A stretch of 14,549 bases of DNA from positions 1 to 14,549 of the forward strand of contig JACPVB010000165.1 in assembly GCA_016191985.1 (NCBI GenBank), in the 5' to 3' direction. The notes beneath the pieces are model-generated. The model saw only the letters and a list, made by a program, of their open reading frames with translations. It did no database searches and was not told where the DNA came from. Positions 1 to 8,781 of this stretch are shown here, piece after piece. Made by a program: the position numbers and the translations under genes. Each line of letters begins with the position of its first letter. Positions within the stretch are counted from its first letter, which is position 1. The DNA is from Chloroflexota bacterium. GTDB lineage: Bacteria; Chloroflexota; Anaerolineae; Anaerolineales; Villigracilaceae.

Positions 1-294
1 CCGCTCGGGTCGGACCTGTTGAATGGTCTGGTGACCCTGCCGGCCATTTACTACGCTGAAGCCAATCCGACGGACATCGATGTCACATCCCTGCCCCACG
101 GCGGCTGGACAAATAACGATAACATGACCCGCCTCGTGGACAACATCCGTGCAAGCGACGCCGCCCGAAAAGCCATGCTCGAAGCCGAACAGCACGTAGA
201 CCGCGCCCTCACCCGGCTCGACGCAATGGAACCCTGCGCCGAACGCGAAGCGCTGGAAAACCTCGCGAAATATATTGTAGATAGAAAAGTGTAA
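1..294 (+). CDS. Polyprenyl diphosphate synthase, C-terminal part (5' end outside window)
   Basis: The reading frame is open from base 1 and ends with TAA at 292–294, leaving 97 residues of a longer protein. It opens with PLGSDLLNGLVTLPAIYY, which matches the late conserved block of trans-polyprenyl synthetases (typically GSDLxxGKVTLPxxYAL), a few dozen residues after the second Asp-rich motif. The rest is a helical tail with alternating Glu, Arg and Ala and ends in KYIVDRKV, as expected for the last helices of this fold. The family condenses allylic diphosphates with isopentenyl diphosphate to make long-chain isoprenoids, for example the quinone side chain. Chain length and the catalytic DDxxD motifs cannot be judged because they lie outside the window. 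The ATG at 19 is internal and not a plausible start. Confidence 0.85.
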   Translation, partial: PLGSDLLNGLVTLPAIYYAEANPTDIDVTSLPHGGWTNNDNMTRLVDNIRASDAARKAMLEAEQHVDRALTRLDAMEPCAEREALENLAKYIVDRKV

Positions 295-300
295 ATTCAA

Positions 301-399
301 TTCGCCCTGAGCGGCGTGACGAACGATAGTGAGGAACAAAGTCGAAGGGCAGTCCTTCGACTACGCCGCATAAAAACGCGCGGCTCCGCTCAGGACGAA
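301..399. repeat. Short palindromic dispersed element, copy 1
   Basis: The gap between the polyprenyl synthase and yceD is almost filled by a 99-bp element. Its ends are near-perfect inverted repeats: TTCGCCCTGAGCGG at 301–314 and CCGCTCAGGACGAA at 386–399 (13 of 14 positions). Inside it, GTCGAAGG at 341–348 and CCTTCGAC at 354–361 form an 8-bp hairpin with a 5-nt loop. Related ends recur at 14422–14491 and, more diverged, at 12452–12562. It has no coding capacity and looks like a MITE- or REP-like intergenic sequence. Confidence 0.7.
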
Positions 400-413
400 G
401 AAAAAAAGACCCC

Positions 414-920
414 ATGCCAAGCCCTAAAAAACCCTTCCGCTTTAATGTCGGCTTCATCATTCATGAAGAAGTCGGCTACAACCACGACTTTCCTTTTGAG
501 TTCGCAAAAACCATCCTCGACGATCTTGAACTGCGTCACTTTGAAGGCATCGCTAATGTCGGCAAAACGCCGCAGGGACTGATCCTGCAAGGGGACTTCT
601 CCGCTGAAACCTCCCTCAACTGCGTGCGCTGCCTGACAGATTTCGACCACGAATTGGACTGGTCCTTCACCGAGCTATATGCCTTCGACAAACGCTCCGA
701 AACTGAAGACGGTCTGCTCCTGCCCGAAGATGCGCACCTTGATATTGCCGAACTGCTGCGTGAGTACGCCTTGCTTGAAATCCCCATCAGCCCGGTCTGC
801 AAACCAGATTGCAAGGGACTTTGTCCCGAATGCGGCCAGAACCTAAACGAGAAGGATTGCGGCCACAGGCCCGAACAATCCGATTCGCCGTTTGCAAAAC
901 TTAGAGACTTACTGAAATAA
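414..920 (+). CDS. yceD: YceD/DUF177 family zinc-binding protein
   Basis: This 168-residue protein has the pattern of the YceD/DUF177 family. Its N-terminus (FRFNVGFIIHEEVGYNHDF, residues 8–26) fits the family start, which supports the ATG at 414. A CVRC pair sits at 70–73. A C-terminal cluster C129, C133, C137, C140 and C149, in a CxxxCKGLCPECG arrangement, is likely to bind a metal. The family is tied to ribosome assembly and 23S rRNA, and its gene usually lies directly before rpmF (ribosomal protein L32). Here no rpmF follows; a terminator starts at the stop codon, so the usual yceD–rpmF pairing is broken. The upstream gap is filled by a palindromic element ending only 14 bp before the start codon, and no clear Shine–Dalgarno sequence is visible. 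Confidence 0.85.
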   Translation: MPSPKKPFRFNVGFIIHEEVGYNHDFPFEFAKTILDDLELRHFEGIANVGKTPQGLILQGDFSAETSLNCVRCLTDFDHELDWSFTELYAFDKRSETEDGLLLPEDAHLDIAELLREYALLEIPISPVCKPDCKGLCPECGQNLNEKDCGHRPEQSDSPFAKLRDLLK

Positions 921-950
921 AAAATGCCCCCAAAATTTGGGGGCATTTTT
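920..950. terminator. Bidirectional intrinsic terminator
   Basis: AAAAATGCCCCC at 920–931 pairs with GGGGGCATTTTT at 939–950 around an AAAATTT loop. The stem is flanked by A and T runs on the two sides, so it can end transcription from either direction. It sits between the yceD stop (918–920) and the stop of the convergent receiver–ATPase gene (953), and so serves both. Confidence 0.93.
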
Positions 951-952
951 TA

Positions 953-2167
953 TTATTTCTTCCTATCCTGATAGCGTTTGTAAACCCGCTTCCACGTCTC
1001 GGATGGGTTTTCGGGTTTGGCTTTTTTATGTTCCTTCTTGCTGAGGAAGAAGGCGAAATCTTCCAGCAAAGCGGAGATCGGCTCCTGGGGCTTGTCCACT
1101 ACGAGGGGACGGCCAAAGTTAATCGCCTCCACAACCAGGCTGGGGACATGGGGAATGGATGCGACAAACTCCATGCCCAGGGCGCTTTCGATCTTTTCCT
1201 TTACAAGGGTCGAGCGTGGGAAGATCGCATTCAAAATGGGCTTGATCTTTTCCATGGGATAGTCAAGCTTTTTATAAGCGTCCAACGCGGCGGCCATGGC
1301 GCGGACGGAAGCCATGTCTGGGGTGCCGACGAGAAGGATGGTGTCCGCGGCGTCGAGTGCGCTGAGTGATGCTTCGCTGAAATCATGCGGAAGATCCGCG
1401 ATGACGTATTGATATTGCTCCCTGAGCAGGGAAATGGCAGTGGAAAGCGTTTCGCCTCTCAAAGATTCGCCTTCATCTGGAAAGGTGGGGGCGGCAATGA
1501 AGGTCAAACCACTTTCGTGATCGCTGATGATGCTATGTAAAGAATCGCTATCCACTTCACCAGCTTTAAAGCGGGAAATATCCGCCCAGGTACGGCGCAG
1601 GTTCTTGTTGAGCATGAGGGCAACCTGGCCCGCGGTCATCATCAGGTCAAGCAATATGGTTCTGCCCCACAAATTAGACAGGGCTATACCCAGGTTCACT
1701 GCAAGTGTCGAAGAACCCGTCCCTCCTCGCAGACTGTGAATCGCAATCGTGTGAGCAAGTTGGGAGGGGTCTTGTGTCACTGTAACCGTGGGGATCATTT
1801 CTGCGCGACGGATCAGGGCAGAGACCCGGGCTGCAAGTTCGGCAGGCTCGAACGGTTTGCTGAGATAATCATCCGCGCCAACCTCGAAGGCGCGCAATTT
1901 ATCCTGCAAGCCGGATTGGGCAGTCAGCACAAGGATCGGCGTGGAGATGAATTGCGCGTCACGGCGAAGCTGACGGGTGACTTCGTACCCATTGATGTCC
2001 GGCATCATCACATCTGTAATGATGACCTCGGGTTTCATGGTACGGGCACGGGCAATGCCGCTGGTGCCGTCTTCTGCAAAGGTGAGCTGGCAATCCAGCG
2101 ATTCAAGAGCCTTGGCAACCAGTTGATGGTTCATAGGCTCATCATCTATTACCAATATGCGTGTCAT
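953..2167 (-). CDS. Receiver domain fused to CpaE/MinD-like ATPase
   Basis: This 404-residue protein has two domains. Residues 1–122 are a complete response-regulator receiver: acidic pair D8/D9, phospho-acceptor D52 in TDVMMP, T82 and K104. Residues 138–375 are a SIMIBI-type ATPase of the CpaE/ParA/MinD group. Its P-loop reads RGGTGSSTLAVNL (147–159), with Ser at 153 where Lys is usual. L173–D174 and DLP at 258–260 fill the later nucleotide-site positions. A basic tail ends in KRYQDRKK. CpaE-type proteins localise pilus (Tad) machinery, but no pilus genes are in view. The gene follows the hybrid kinase on the same strand after 115 bp, so phosphotransfer from that kinase's HPt domain to D52 is the natural inference. 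The start is firm: GGAGGTCC lies just upstream of the ATG. There is no DNA-binding domain. Confidence 0.9.
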   Translation of the reverse strand: MTRILVIDDEPMNHQLVAKALESLDCQLTFAEDGTSGIARARTMKPEVIITDVMMPDINGYEVTRQLRRDAQFISTPILVLTAQSGLQDKLRAFEVGADDYLSKPFEPAELAARVSALIRRAEMIPTVTVTQDPSQLAHTIAIHSLRGGTGSSTLAVNLGIALSNLWGRTILLDLMMTAGQVALMLNKNLRRTWADISRFKAGEVDSDSLHSIISDHESGLTFIAAPTFPDEGESLRGETLSTAISLLREQYQYVIADLPHDFSEASLSALDAADTILLVGTPDMASVRAMAAALDAYKKLDYPMEKIKPILNAIFPRSTLVKEKIESALGMEFVASIPHVPSLVVEAINFGRPLVVDKPQEPISALLEDFAFFLSKKEHKKAKPENPSETWKRVYKRYQDRKK

Positions 2168-2174
2168 AATAGGA

Positions 2175-2189
2175 CCTCCATAATTATGG
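2175..2189 (-). promoter_or_regulatory. Shine–Dalgarno overlapping a 12-bp perfect palindrome
   Basis: Upstream of the receiver–ATPase, CCATAATTATGG at 2178–2189 is a perfect palindrome. Its edge overlaps the ribosome binding site, GGAGG on the minus strand (plus-strand CCTCC at 2175–2179). It could be an operator or a structure that hides the ribosome binding site. A short AT-rich dyad can also arise by chance. Confidence 0.4.
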
Positions 2190-2199
2190 TATTACTCGT

Positions 2200-2219
2200 A
2201 AGAATCATCCTAGATTCTT
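2200..2219. other. Hairpin in kinase–ATPase spacer
   Basis: AAGAATC (2200–2206) and GATTCTT (2213–2219) form a perfect 7-bp stem around a 6-nt loop. No T-run follows on the minus strand, so it is not a convincing terminator. It lies in the 115-bp spacer between the two signalling genes. Confidence 0.4.
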
Positions 2220-2253
2220 TACTGCACCACATTGCCTCGTCAGGGGCTTGTGT

Positions 2254-2281
2254 CGCAGTTGGGCTGCGGCTTGAAAGCCGC
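2254..2281. repeat. GC-rich double hairpin just after the kinase stop
   Basis: CGCAG/CTGCG (2254–2258 with 2264–2268) overlaps GCGGCT/AGCCGC (2266–2271 with 2276–2281), so two hairpins compete for the same bases. It ends 2 bp before the kinase stop codon and has no T-run. It resembles a REP-type element or an mRNA-end stabiliser more than a terminator. Confidence 0.45.
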
Positions 2282-2282
2282 G

Positions 2283-5672
<3,390 letters not shown>

Positions 5673-5676
5673 GGGT

Positions 5677-5682
5677 ACCTCC
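5677..5682 (-). promoter_or_regulatory. Shine–Dalgarno deciding the kinase start
   Basis: The minus strand reads GGAGGT, then ACC, then ATG at 5672. An upstream CTCC can pair with GGAG in a small local hairpin with a 7-nt loop, so access to the site could be modulated. Confidence 0.75.
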
Positions 5683-5725
5683 ATAGTGCGGAGAGATAGA
5701 TCCAATACTTTATTAATTTTTTTAT

Positions 5726-5834
5726 TACCGTACAAATCCCTCGCAAAAAGCCCTAACCCACAGGGCTTAGGTCTTTTTTACAAATCGGGATTTTAAGAAG
5801 GCAGAGGAGACCTTTAGGGTTTCCATGTACGGTA
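5726..5834 (-). ncRNA. Structured 5' leader RNA of the hybrid kinase (candidate riboregulator)
   Basis: Several perfect stems are visible (plus-strand coordinates). S1 pairs 5827–5834 with 5726–5733 (TACCGTAC/GTACGGTA) and closes the element. S2 pairs 5787–5793 with 5734–5740 (AAATCCC/GGGATTT) and is adjacent to S1 on its 3' strand. S3 pairs 5808–5813 with 5769–5774 (AGGTCT/AGACCT). S4 pairs 5762–5768 with 5748–5754 (AAGCCCT/AGGGCTT). S3 and S2 interleave, so they form either a pseudoknot or alternative folds. CCCTAA at 5814–5819 can also invade S4 at 5751–5756. The extended −10 at 5849–5857 would start the RNA just before S1. I do not recognise a known riboswitch class. The spacer 5673–6059 has no gene; besides this leader it holds the promoter, a terminator and a repeat element. 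Confidence 0.5.
5745..5768 (-). terminator. Terminator-like hairpin inside the kinase leader
   Basis: On the minus strand AAGCCCT, a 7-nt loop, then AGGGCTT is followed at once by a short T-run (A run 5745–5749 on plus). A terminator inside the leader would make kinase expression depend on which leader fold forms. The T-run is short, so it may instead be a plain structural hairpin. Confidence 0.4.
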
Positions 5835-5848
5835 GAGAATTAATTTTT

Positions 5849-5857
5849 AGTATAGCA
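5849..5857 (-). promoter_or_regulatory. Extended −10 promoter of the hybrid kinase
   Basis: The minus strand reads TGCTATACT, a TGn motif joined to a near-consensus −10. No good −35 lies at 17 bp, which is usual for extended −10 promoters. The predicted start, near 5842, is a few bases before the leader's closing stem. The 11-bp direct repeat ATTTTGTCRAT (5866–5876 and 5917–5927 on plus) lies upstream and could bind a regulator. Confidence 0.6.
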
Positions 5858-5922
5858 TGGGAAAAATCGACAAAATCTTACAATTAAGTAACGTATCCAA
5901 AGTAGGGATTCCCCGCATTGAC

Positions 5923-5949
5923 AAAATAATCACGCTCTCCCTAAGCGTG
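5923..5949 (-). terminator. Probable terminator of the aminotransferase
   Basis: On the minus strand CACGCT and AGCGTG (5944–5949 with 5931–5936) form a 6-bp stem with a 7-nt loop, followed by ATTATTTT. The position fits: it is downstream of the aminotransferase and ahead of the kinase promoter on the same strand. The stem is short and the T-run is interrupted, so confidence is moderate. Confidence 0.45.
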
Positions 5950-6068
5950 CGTTAAATTTTCCAGGCTCAAAGCCGCCGTCTCCGGCGGCGATTTCCGAGG
6001 CAAGTCCTGCGCCGGGGACGGCGCAGGGAGCAACCTTGCGCTGTAATACTAAGCGTGCATTAATTTTT
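5941..6068. repeat. Hairpin-rich element framed by 20-bp direct repeats
   Basis: CTAAGCGTGCGTTAAATTTT (5941–5960) and CTAAGCGTGCATTAATTTTT (6049–6068) match at 18 of 20 positions. They bracket 88 bp with two strong hairpins: GCCGCC/GGCGGC (5972–5977 with 5984–5989) and CCTGCGCCG/CGGCGCAGG (6006–6014 with 6019–6027). The second hairpin is extended by GCAAG/CTTGC (6000–6004 with 6035–6039). The right direct repeat contains the stop codon of the aminotransferase. The layout fits insertion of a palindromic element with target duplication, or a local duplication. Confidence 0.6.
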
Positions 6069-7412
6069 TGTAACTTTGTCTGTGATCTCCAACGCCTTGT
6101 CCAAAACATCCATGCCCTCTTGCAGTTGCTCTTCATTGATAATCAAGGGCGGGATGATCAAGACCGTATGCCAATGTGTATACAAAAACAGGCCATGCTC
6201 CAAACAATATTTTCGCAGCGCGATCATCTCCGGCGACGACCCATTCCACGGCGTCAGCGGCTCCTTTGTCTTTCTATCCTTCACCAACTCGATGATGCCA
6301 AACAAGCCGATATTGCGGACTTCGCCGATGGATGGATGCGCCTCGCCGAGGTCCGTCAACATGCGCCTCAGGACTCCGCCCATGCCTGCCGCGTGCTCGA
6401 CGATTTTACCCTCCCTCATGGCATGGATGTTGGCCACAGCCGCCGCCAATGAAATGGGATGCGAGGTATATGTCAACCCGCTTTCAAAGGCATGTTCATC
6501 GAAAGCTGCGGCAATCTCAGGCTTCATCGCCACCGCTCCCAGCGGCGCATACGCGGACGTGAGTCCTTTTGCCATGGTCATAATATCGGGCACAACATCC
6601 CAATGTTCAATGGCAAACATTTTACCTGTGCGGCCAAAACCGCTCATCACTTCGTCACAGATCAGGACGATGCCGTATTTATCGCACAAGGCACGCACGC
6701 CCTGCATGTATCCCTGTGGCGGGATGATAATGCCGTTCGTCCCTGTAACAGATTCTATTAAGATGGCGGCGATGGATTCAGGCCCCTCGTACAGGATGAT
6801 CTCTTCCAGGTGATTCAAATAATCGCGCGTAAATTCCTCTTCCGAAATATCAGGATTTGTGCGATGAAAAGTGGAGCGATAACGATACGGGTCAAGGAAA
6901 TGGACCACGCCCGTCATCAAATTCGGCTCCCACCCCACGCGGCGCGGATCCCCTGTTACAGCCATGGCGCCTGCTGTTGCGCCGTGATACGAACGATAGC
7001 GGGAGAGAATCTTGTGGCGTTTGGTATATCCACGCGCCAGTTTGATGGCGTTCTCGTTCGCGTCTGCCCCGCCGAGGGTGAAGAGGATTTTGCTCAACGC
7101 GCCTTTGGGTGTGACCTCCGCCACGGTCTTGCTTGCAATCGCACGGATTTTTGTGGTCATACCCGGTGCGGCGTAGGGCAATTCTGCCGCTTGCTCCTGC
7201 ATGGCTTTGATAACCCGCTCATCCCCGTGACCAATATTCACGCACATCGTCATGGAGTTGAAGTCGAGATATTTTTTATCGTCCACATCCCAAAAGTACA
7301 CGCCCTTGGCACGTTTCACTGCTATGGGGTTTACTTTGGCCTGCGCAGACCACGTCCAAAAGACATGTTCTTTGGAAAGAGAGAGAATTTCATCATCGGG
7401 GAGATCGAACAT
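6060..7412 (-). CDS. Class-III PLP-dependent aminotransferase (ω-amino acid/taurine–pyruvate type)
   Basis: The 450-residue protein is full length for class-III (ornithine/ω-amino acid type) aminotransferases. Visible landmarks are the substrate-side WSAQ near 21–24, the phosphate-binding GGADANENA at 114–122, SYHGAT at 141–146, DEV at 253–255 with D253 facing the PLP ring nitrogen, and the Schiff-base lysine K282 in MTMAKGLTSAYAPLGA. The family moves an amino group from an ω-amine or amino acid to an oxo acid such as pyruvate. The N-terminal WTWSAQ region and overall pattern recall taurine–pyruvate and β-alanine–pyruvate aminotransferases, but the substrate cannot be set from sequence. The start at 7412 has AGGA upstream at a good distance. 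It diverges from the P-loop kinase gene, and its 3' end runs into a duplicated repeat. No neighbouring gene suggests a pathway. Confidence 0.92.
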   Translation of the reverse strand: MFDLPDDEILSLSKEHVFWTWSAQAKVNPIAVKRAKGVYFWDVDDKKYLDFNSMTMCVNIGHGDERVIKAMQEQAAELPYAAPGMTTKIRAIASKTVAEVTPKGALSKILFTLGGADANENAIKLARGYTKRHKILSRYRSYHGATAGAMAVTGDPRRVGWEPNLMTGVVHFLDPYRYRSTFHRTNPDISEEEFTRDYLNHLEEIILYEGPESIAAILIESVTGTNGIIIPPQGYMQGVRALCDKYGIVLICDEVMSGFGRTGKMFAIEHWDVVPDIMTMAKGLTSAYAPLGAVAMKPEIAAAFDEHAFESGLTYTSHPISLAAAVANIHAMREGKIVEHAAGMGGVLRRMLTDLGEAHPSIGEVRNIGLFGIIELVKDRKTKEPLTPWNGSSPEMIALRKYCLEHGLFLYTHWHTVLIIPPLIINEEQLQEGMDVLDKALEITDKVTKN

Positions 7413-7432
7413 GGGGAATCCTTCGTAAAGCG

Positions 7433-7480
7433 TAATTCGTAATGCGTAAATAAAAATTACGCATCACGTATCACGAATTA
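7433..7480. repeat. Inverted repeat in the divergent promoter region
   Basis: TAATTCGT at 7433–7440 pairs with ACGAATTA at 7473–7480, and ATGCGTAA at 7442–7449 pairs with TTACGCAT at 7457–7464. The right arm carries an extra 7-nt insert between the two halves. It spans most of the gap between the divergent genes. It may be a small palindromic element or an operator, and on the minus strand it would fold in the aminotransferase leader. Confidence 0.55.
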
Positions 7481-7484
7481 TAAT
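7477..7484. promoter_or_regulatory. Overlapping −10 boxes for two divergent genes
   Basis: ATTATAAT gives TATAAT on the plus strand (7479–7484) and on the minus strand (7477–7482). The plus box is 10 bp from the kinase ATG, so that mRNA would be nearly leaderless. The minus box would start the aminotransferase mRNA about 58 nt before its ATG. No strong −35 is visible for either. Confidence 0.5.
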
Positions 7485-7494
7485 CCCCGTTCCT

Positions 7495-8064
7495 ATGAAC
7501 ACATTTCCATACAAACGCATTGTCGTCATTGGCACAACATCATCGGGAAAGTCCACTTTGGCAAAACAGCTTGCGGACAAACTCAATTTGGATTTCATCG
7601 AACTCGATGCGCTTTTCTGGGAGCCAAACTGGAAAGAGGCGGATTTTGAAGTGTTCCGAATGCGCGTTGAAACAGCAACCAGCTCACAGCGGAGTCTGAG
7701 CGAGGGAAAATTGGGCTGGGTGGTGGCGGGAAATTATCGCTCCGTCCGCGACTTGATCTGGCCCAAGGCCGAAGCCGTCATCTGGCTGGATTATCCATTT
7801 CACATTGTCTTCTGGCGTCTGTTGACACGCACCATTCAAAGAGCAGTGACGAGGGAACTTTTGTGGGGCACCAACCGCGAGACGTTTTGGACGCATCTTA
7901 AAGTATGGTCGCCAGATTCCTTATTTCACTGGTTGTTCAAAACCTACTGGCGGCGCAAGCGCGAAACGCCCCTGCTATTATCCTTCCCCGAATATGAGCA
8001 TTTAAAGTTGATTCACTTCAAACATCCGCGCGAGGCGGAGGAATGGCTTGGGAAACAAAAGTGA
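7495..8064 (+). CDS. Small P-loop NTPase, adenylate-kinase/topology-modulation-like
   Basis: This 189-residue protein has a Walker A motif GTTSSGKST at 13–21 directly after the first β-strand. It then shows an acid-rich substrate segment (ELDALFW, 36–42), VVAGNY at 76–81 and a hydrophobic strand ending VIWLDYP (95–101) at the Walker B position. Basic residues around 112–128 and 152–156 could form a lid. This is the layout of the FlaR/topology-modulation and adenylate-kinase-like group of nucleoside or small-molecule kinases, which have no firm substrate assignment. The start is set by the TATAAT box 10 bp upstream. No Shine–Dalgarno precedes it, which points to a leaderless or SD-independent mRNA. 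It is convergent with the membrane-protein gene, and only 3 bp separate the stop codons. Confidence 0.82.
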   Translation: MNTFPYKRIVVIGTTSSGKSTLAKQLADKLNLDFIELDALFWEPNWKEADFEVFRMRVETATSSQRSLSEGKLGWVVAGNYRSVRDLIWPKAEAVIWLDYPFHIVFWRLLTRTIQRAVTRELLWGTNRETFWTHLKVWSPDSLFHWLFKTYWRRKRETPLLLSFPEYEHLKLIHFKHPREAEEWLGKQK

Positions 8065-8075
8065 CTGTCACTTTT
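8057..8075. terminator. Bidirectional terminator overlapping two stop codons
   Basis: AAAAGTGAC, one T, then GTCACTTTT form a perfect dyad; in RNA this is AAAAGTG/CACTTTT with a 5-nt loop and a T-run on each strand. It contains the stop codons of both convergent genes (8062–8064 and 8068–8070), so coding and termination sequence overlap. The stem is weak, so efficiency is uncertain. Confidence 0.5.
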
Positions 8076-8556
8076 TAAACCATGCAATGATTTGCAATGC
8101 CCCCAACACGATTACACCCAACAGAAACATCTCCCATTCATACGTCCATTGCCGCCACCAAAGAATCAAAAAAGATGCGAACAATAACCCGCCCAATGTC
8201 AGAAAACTGATTCGCGCCACATGGCGGCGCTCCACGCCTCTGACATCTTCACGCAAGGGCATGGTGCGCAGTCTCTTCCTCAACTCCGACATATCCCATG
8301 CAACCAGCGCGAAGATCGCGCCGCTGAACATCCATCCAATTGGAAAACTCAACGACAGTCCAACTACAGCAAACAAGATGGAAAGGAATAAACCAAACGG
8401 TGGGAACCATCTCCATCTTTGCCAGTGAGAAATCAGCCATAAGACTCCGAAAGCGATGATCCAGCGCACAAGGCTATTGAGTCCTGTGTCCGCATACCCC
8501 CATGCCAGTGAACCAATGCTGATGATGATACTTAATAAAAGCGCGATGATGCTCAA
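8068..8556 (-). CDS. Small multi-pass membrane protein, paralogue of 12571–13065
   Basis: The 162-residue protein starts with TTG. The start is supported by AAGGAG six bases upstream and by the first membrane segment beginning at once. Hydrophobic segments lie near 1–20, 30–44, 53–71, 73–87, 116–133 and 142–159. Between the fourth and fifth is a charged loop with A86-W87-D88, R95-L96-R97, D104, R106, E109-R110, H112 and A114-R115. All of these residues recur at the same numbers in the membrane protein at 12571–13065, while the membrane segments have diverged. I do not recognise a named family and give no function. It is convergent with the P-loop kinase, and nothing else here is co-oriented with it. 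Confidence 0.8.
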   Translation of the reverse strand: MSIIALLLSIIISIGSLAWGYADTGLNSLVRWIIAFGVLWLISHWQRWRWFPPFGLFLSILFAVVGLSLSFPIGWMFSGAIFALVAWDMSELRKRLRTMPLREDVRGVERRHVARISFLTLGGLLFASFLILWWRQWTYEWEMFLLGVIVLGALQIIAWFKK

Positions 8557-8562
8557 GAGATT

Positions 8563-8568
8563 CTCCTT
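8563..8568 (-). promoter_or_regulatory. Shine–Dalgarno setting a TTG start
   Basis: The minus strand reads AAGGAG, six bases, then TTG. The strength and spacing of this site are the main support for the non-ATG start of the membrane protein. Confidence 0.75.
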
Positions 8569-8641
8569 GAAATGCCCGATTGCATTTTATCATTTGACAA
8601 TATTCGGGAGTACGAAAAGAATGGGCCAGGAAAACCACTTA

Positions 8642-8700
8642 CCACGGAGTTCACAGAGATTCTTAGAAGATCTTCTCAGTGGTCTCTGTGAGCTCCGTGG
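8642..8700. repeat. Long near-perfect inverted repeat with palindromic centre
   Basis: CCACGGAGTTCACAGAGA (8642–8659) and TCTCTGTGAGCTCCGTGG (8683–8700) pair over 18 bp with one mismatch (G·U in RNA). The loop holds a second perfect palindrome, AGAAGATCTTCT, at 8665–8676. It lies in the 225-bp gap between the divergent membrane-protein and transporter genes and has no coding capacity. It is probably a dispersed hairpin element. Confidence 0.75.
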
Positions 8701-8754
8701 TTAAATCTTTTGGCGAACCCACGACATTAGATTAGCTGCTCCCAAATACCCGCG

Positions 8755-8763
8755 TGATATACT
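8755..8763 (+). promoter_or_regulatory. Extended −10 promoter of the transporter gene
   Basis: TGATATACT combines a TGn motif with a near-consensus −10 box, 18 bp before the ATG at 8782. No −35 is evident. The expected leader is about 11 nt and lacks a Shine–Dalgarno sequence. Confidence 0.6.
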
Positions 8764-8781
8764 ACCAAAATCATCCAAATT

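Noticed and set aside
536..946. A 136-codon minus-strand frame across yceD
   Set aside because: It is a shadow of the yceD gene, crosses the terminator and has no start signal.
953..2167. Assignment to a Tad pilus locus on the strength of the CpaE-like domain
   Set aside because: No secretin, TadA ATPase, Flp pilin or TadB/C gene lies in the window.
5673..5735. N-terminal extension of the hybrid kinase to a TTG at 5735
   Set aside because: The TTG overlaps the closing stem of the leader and has no Shine–Dalgarno site, while the ATG at 5672 follows GGAGGT and starts just before the first membrane helix.
5726..5834. Known riboswitch identity (cyclic-di-GMP, cobalamin, preQ1) for the kinase leader
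   Set aside because: None of the conserved blocks I recall for those classes is visible; only the helices are evident, so it is reported as unclassified.
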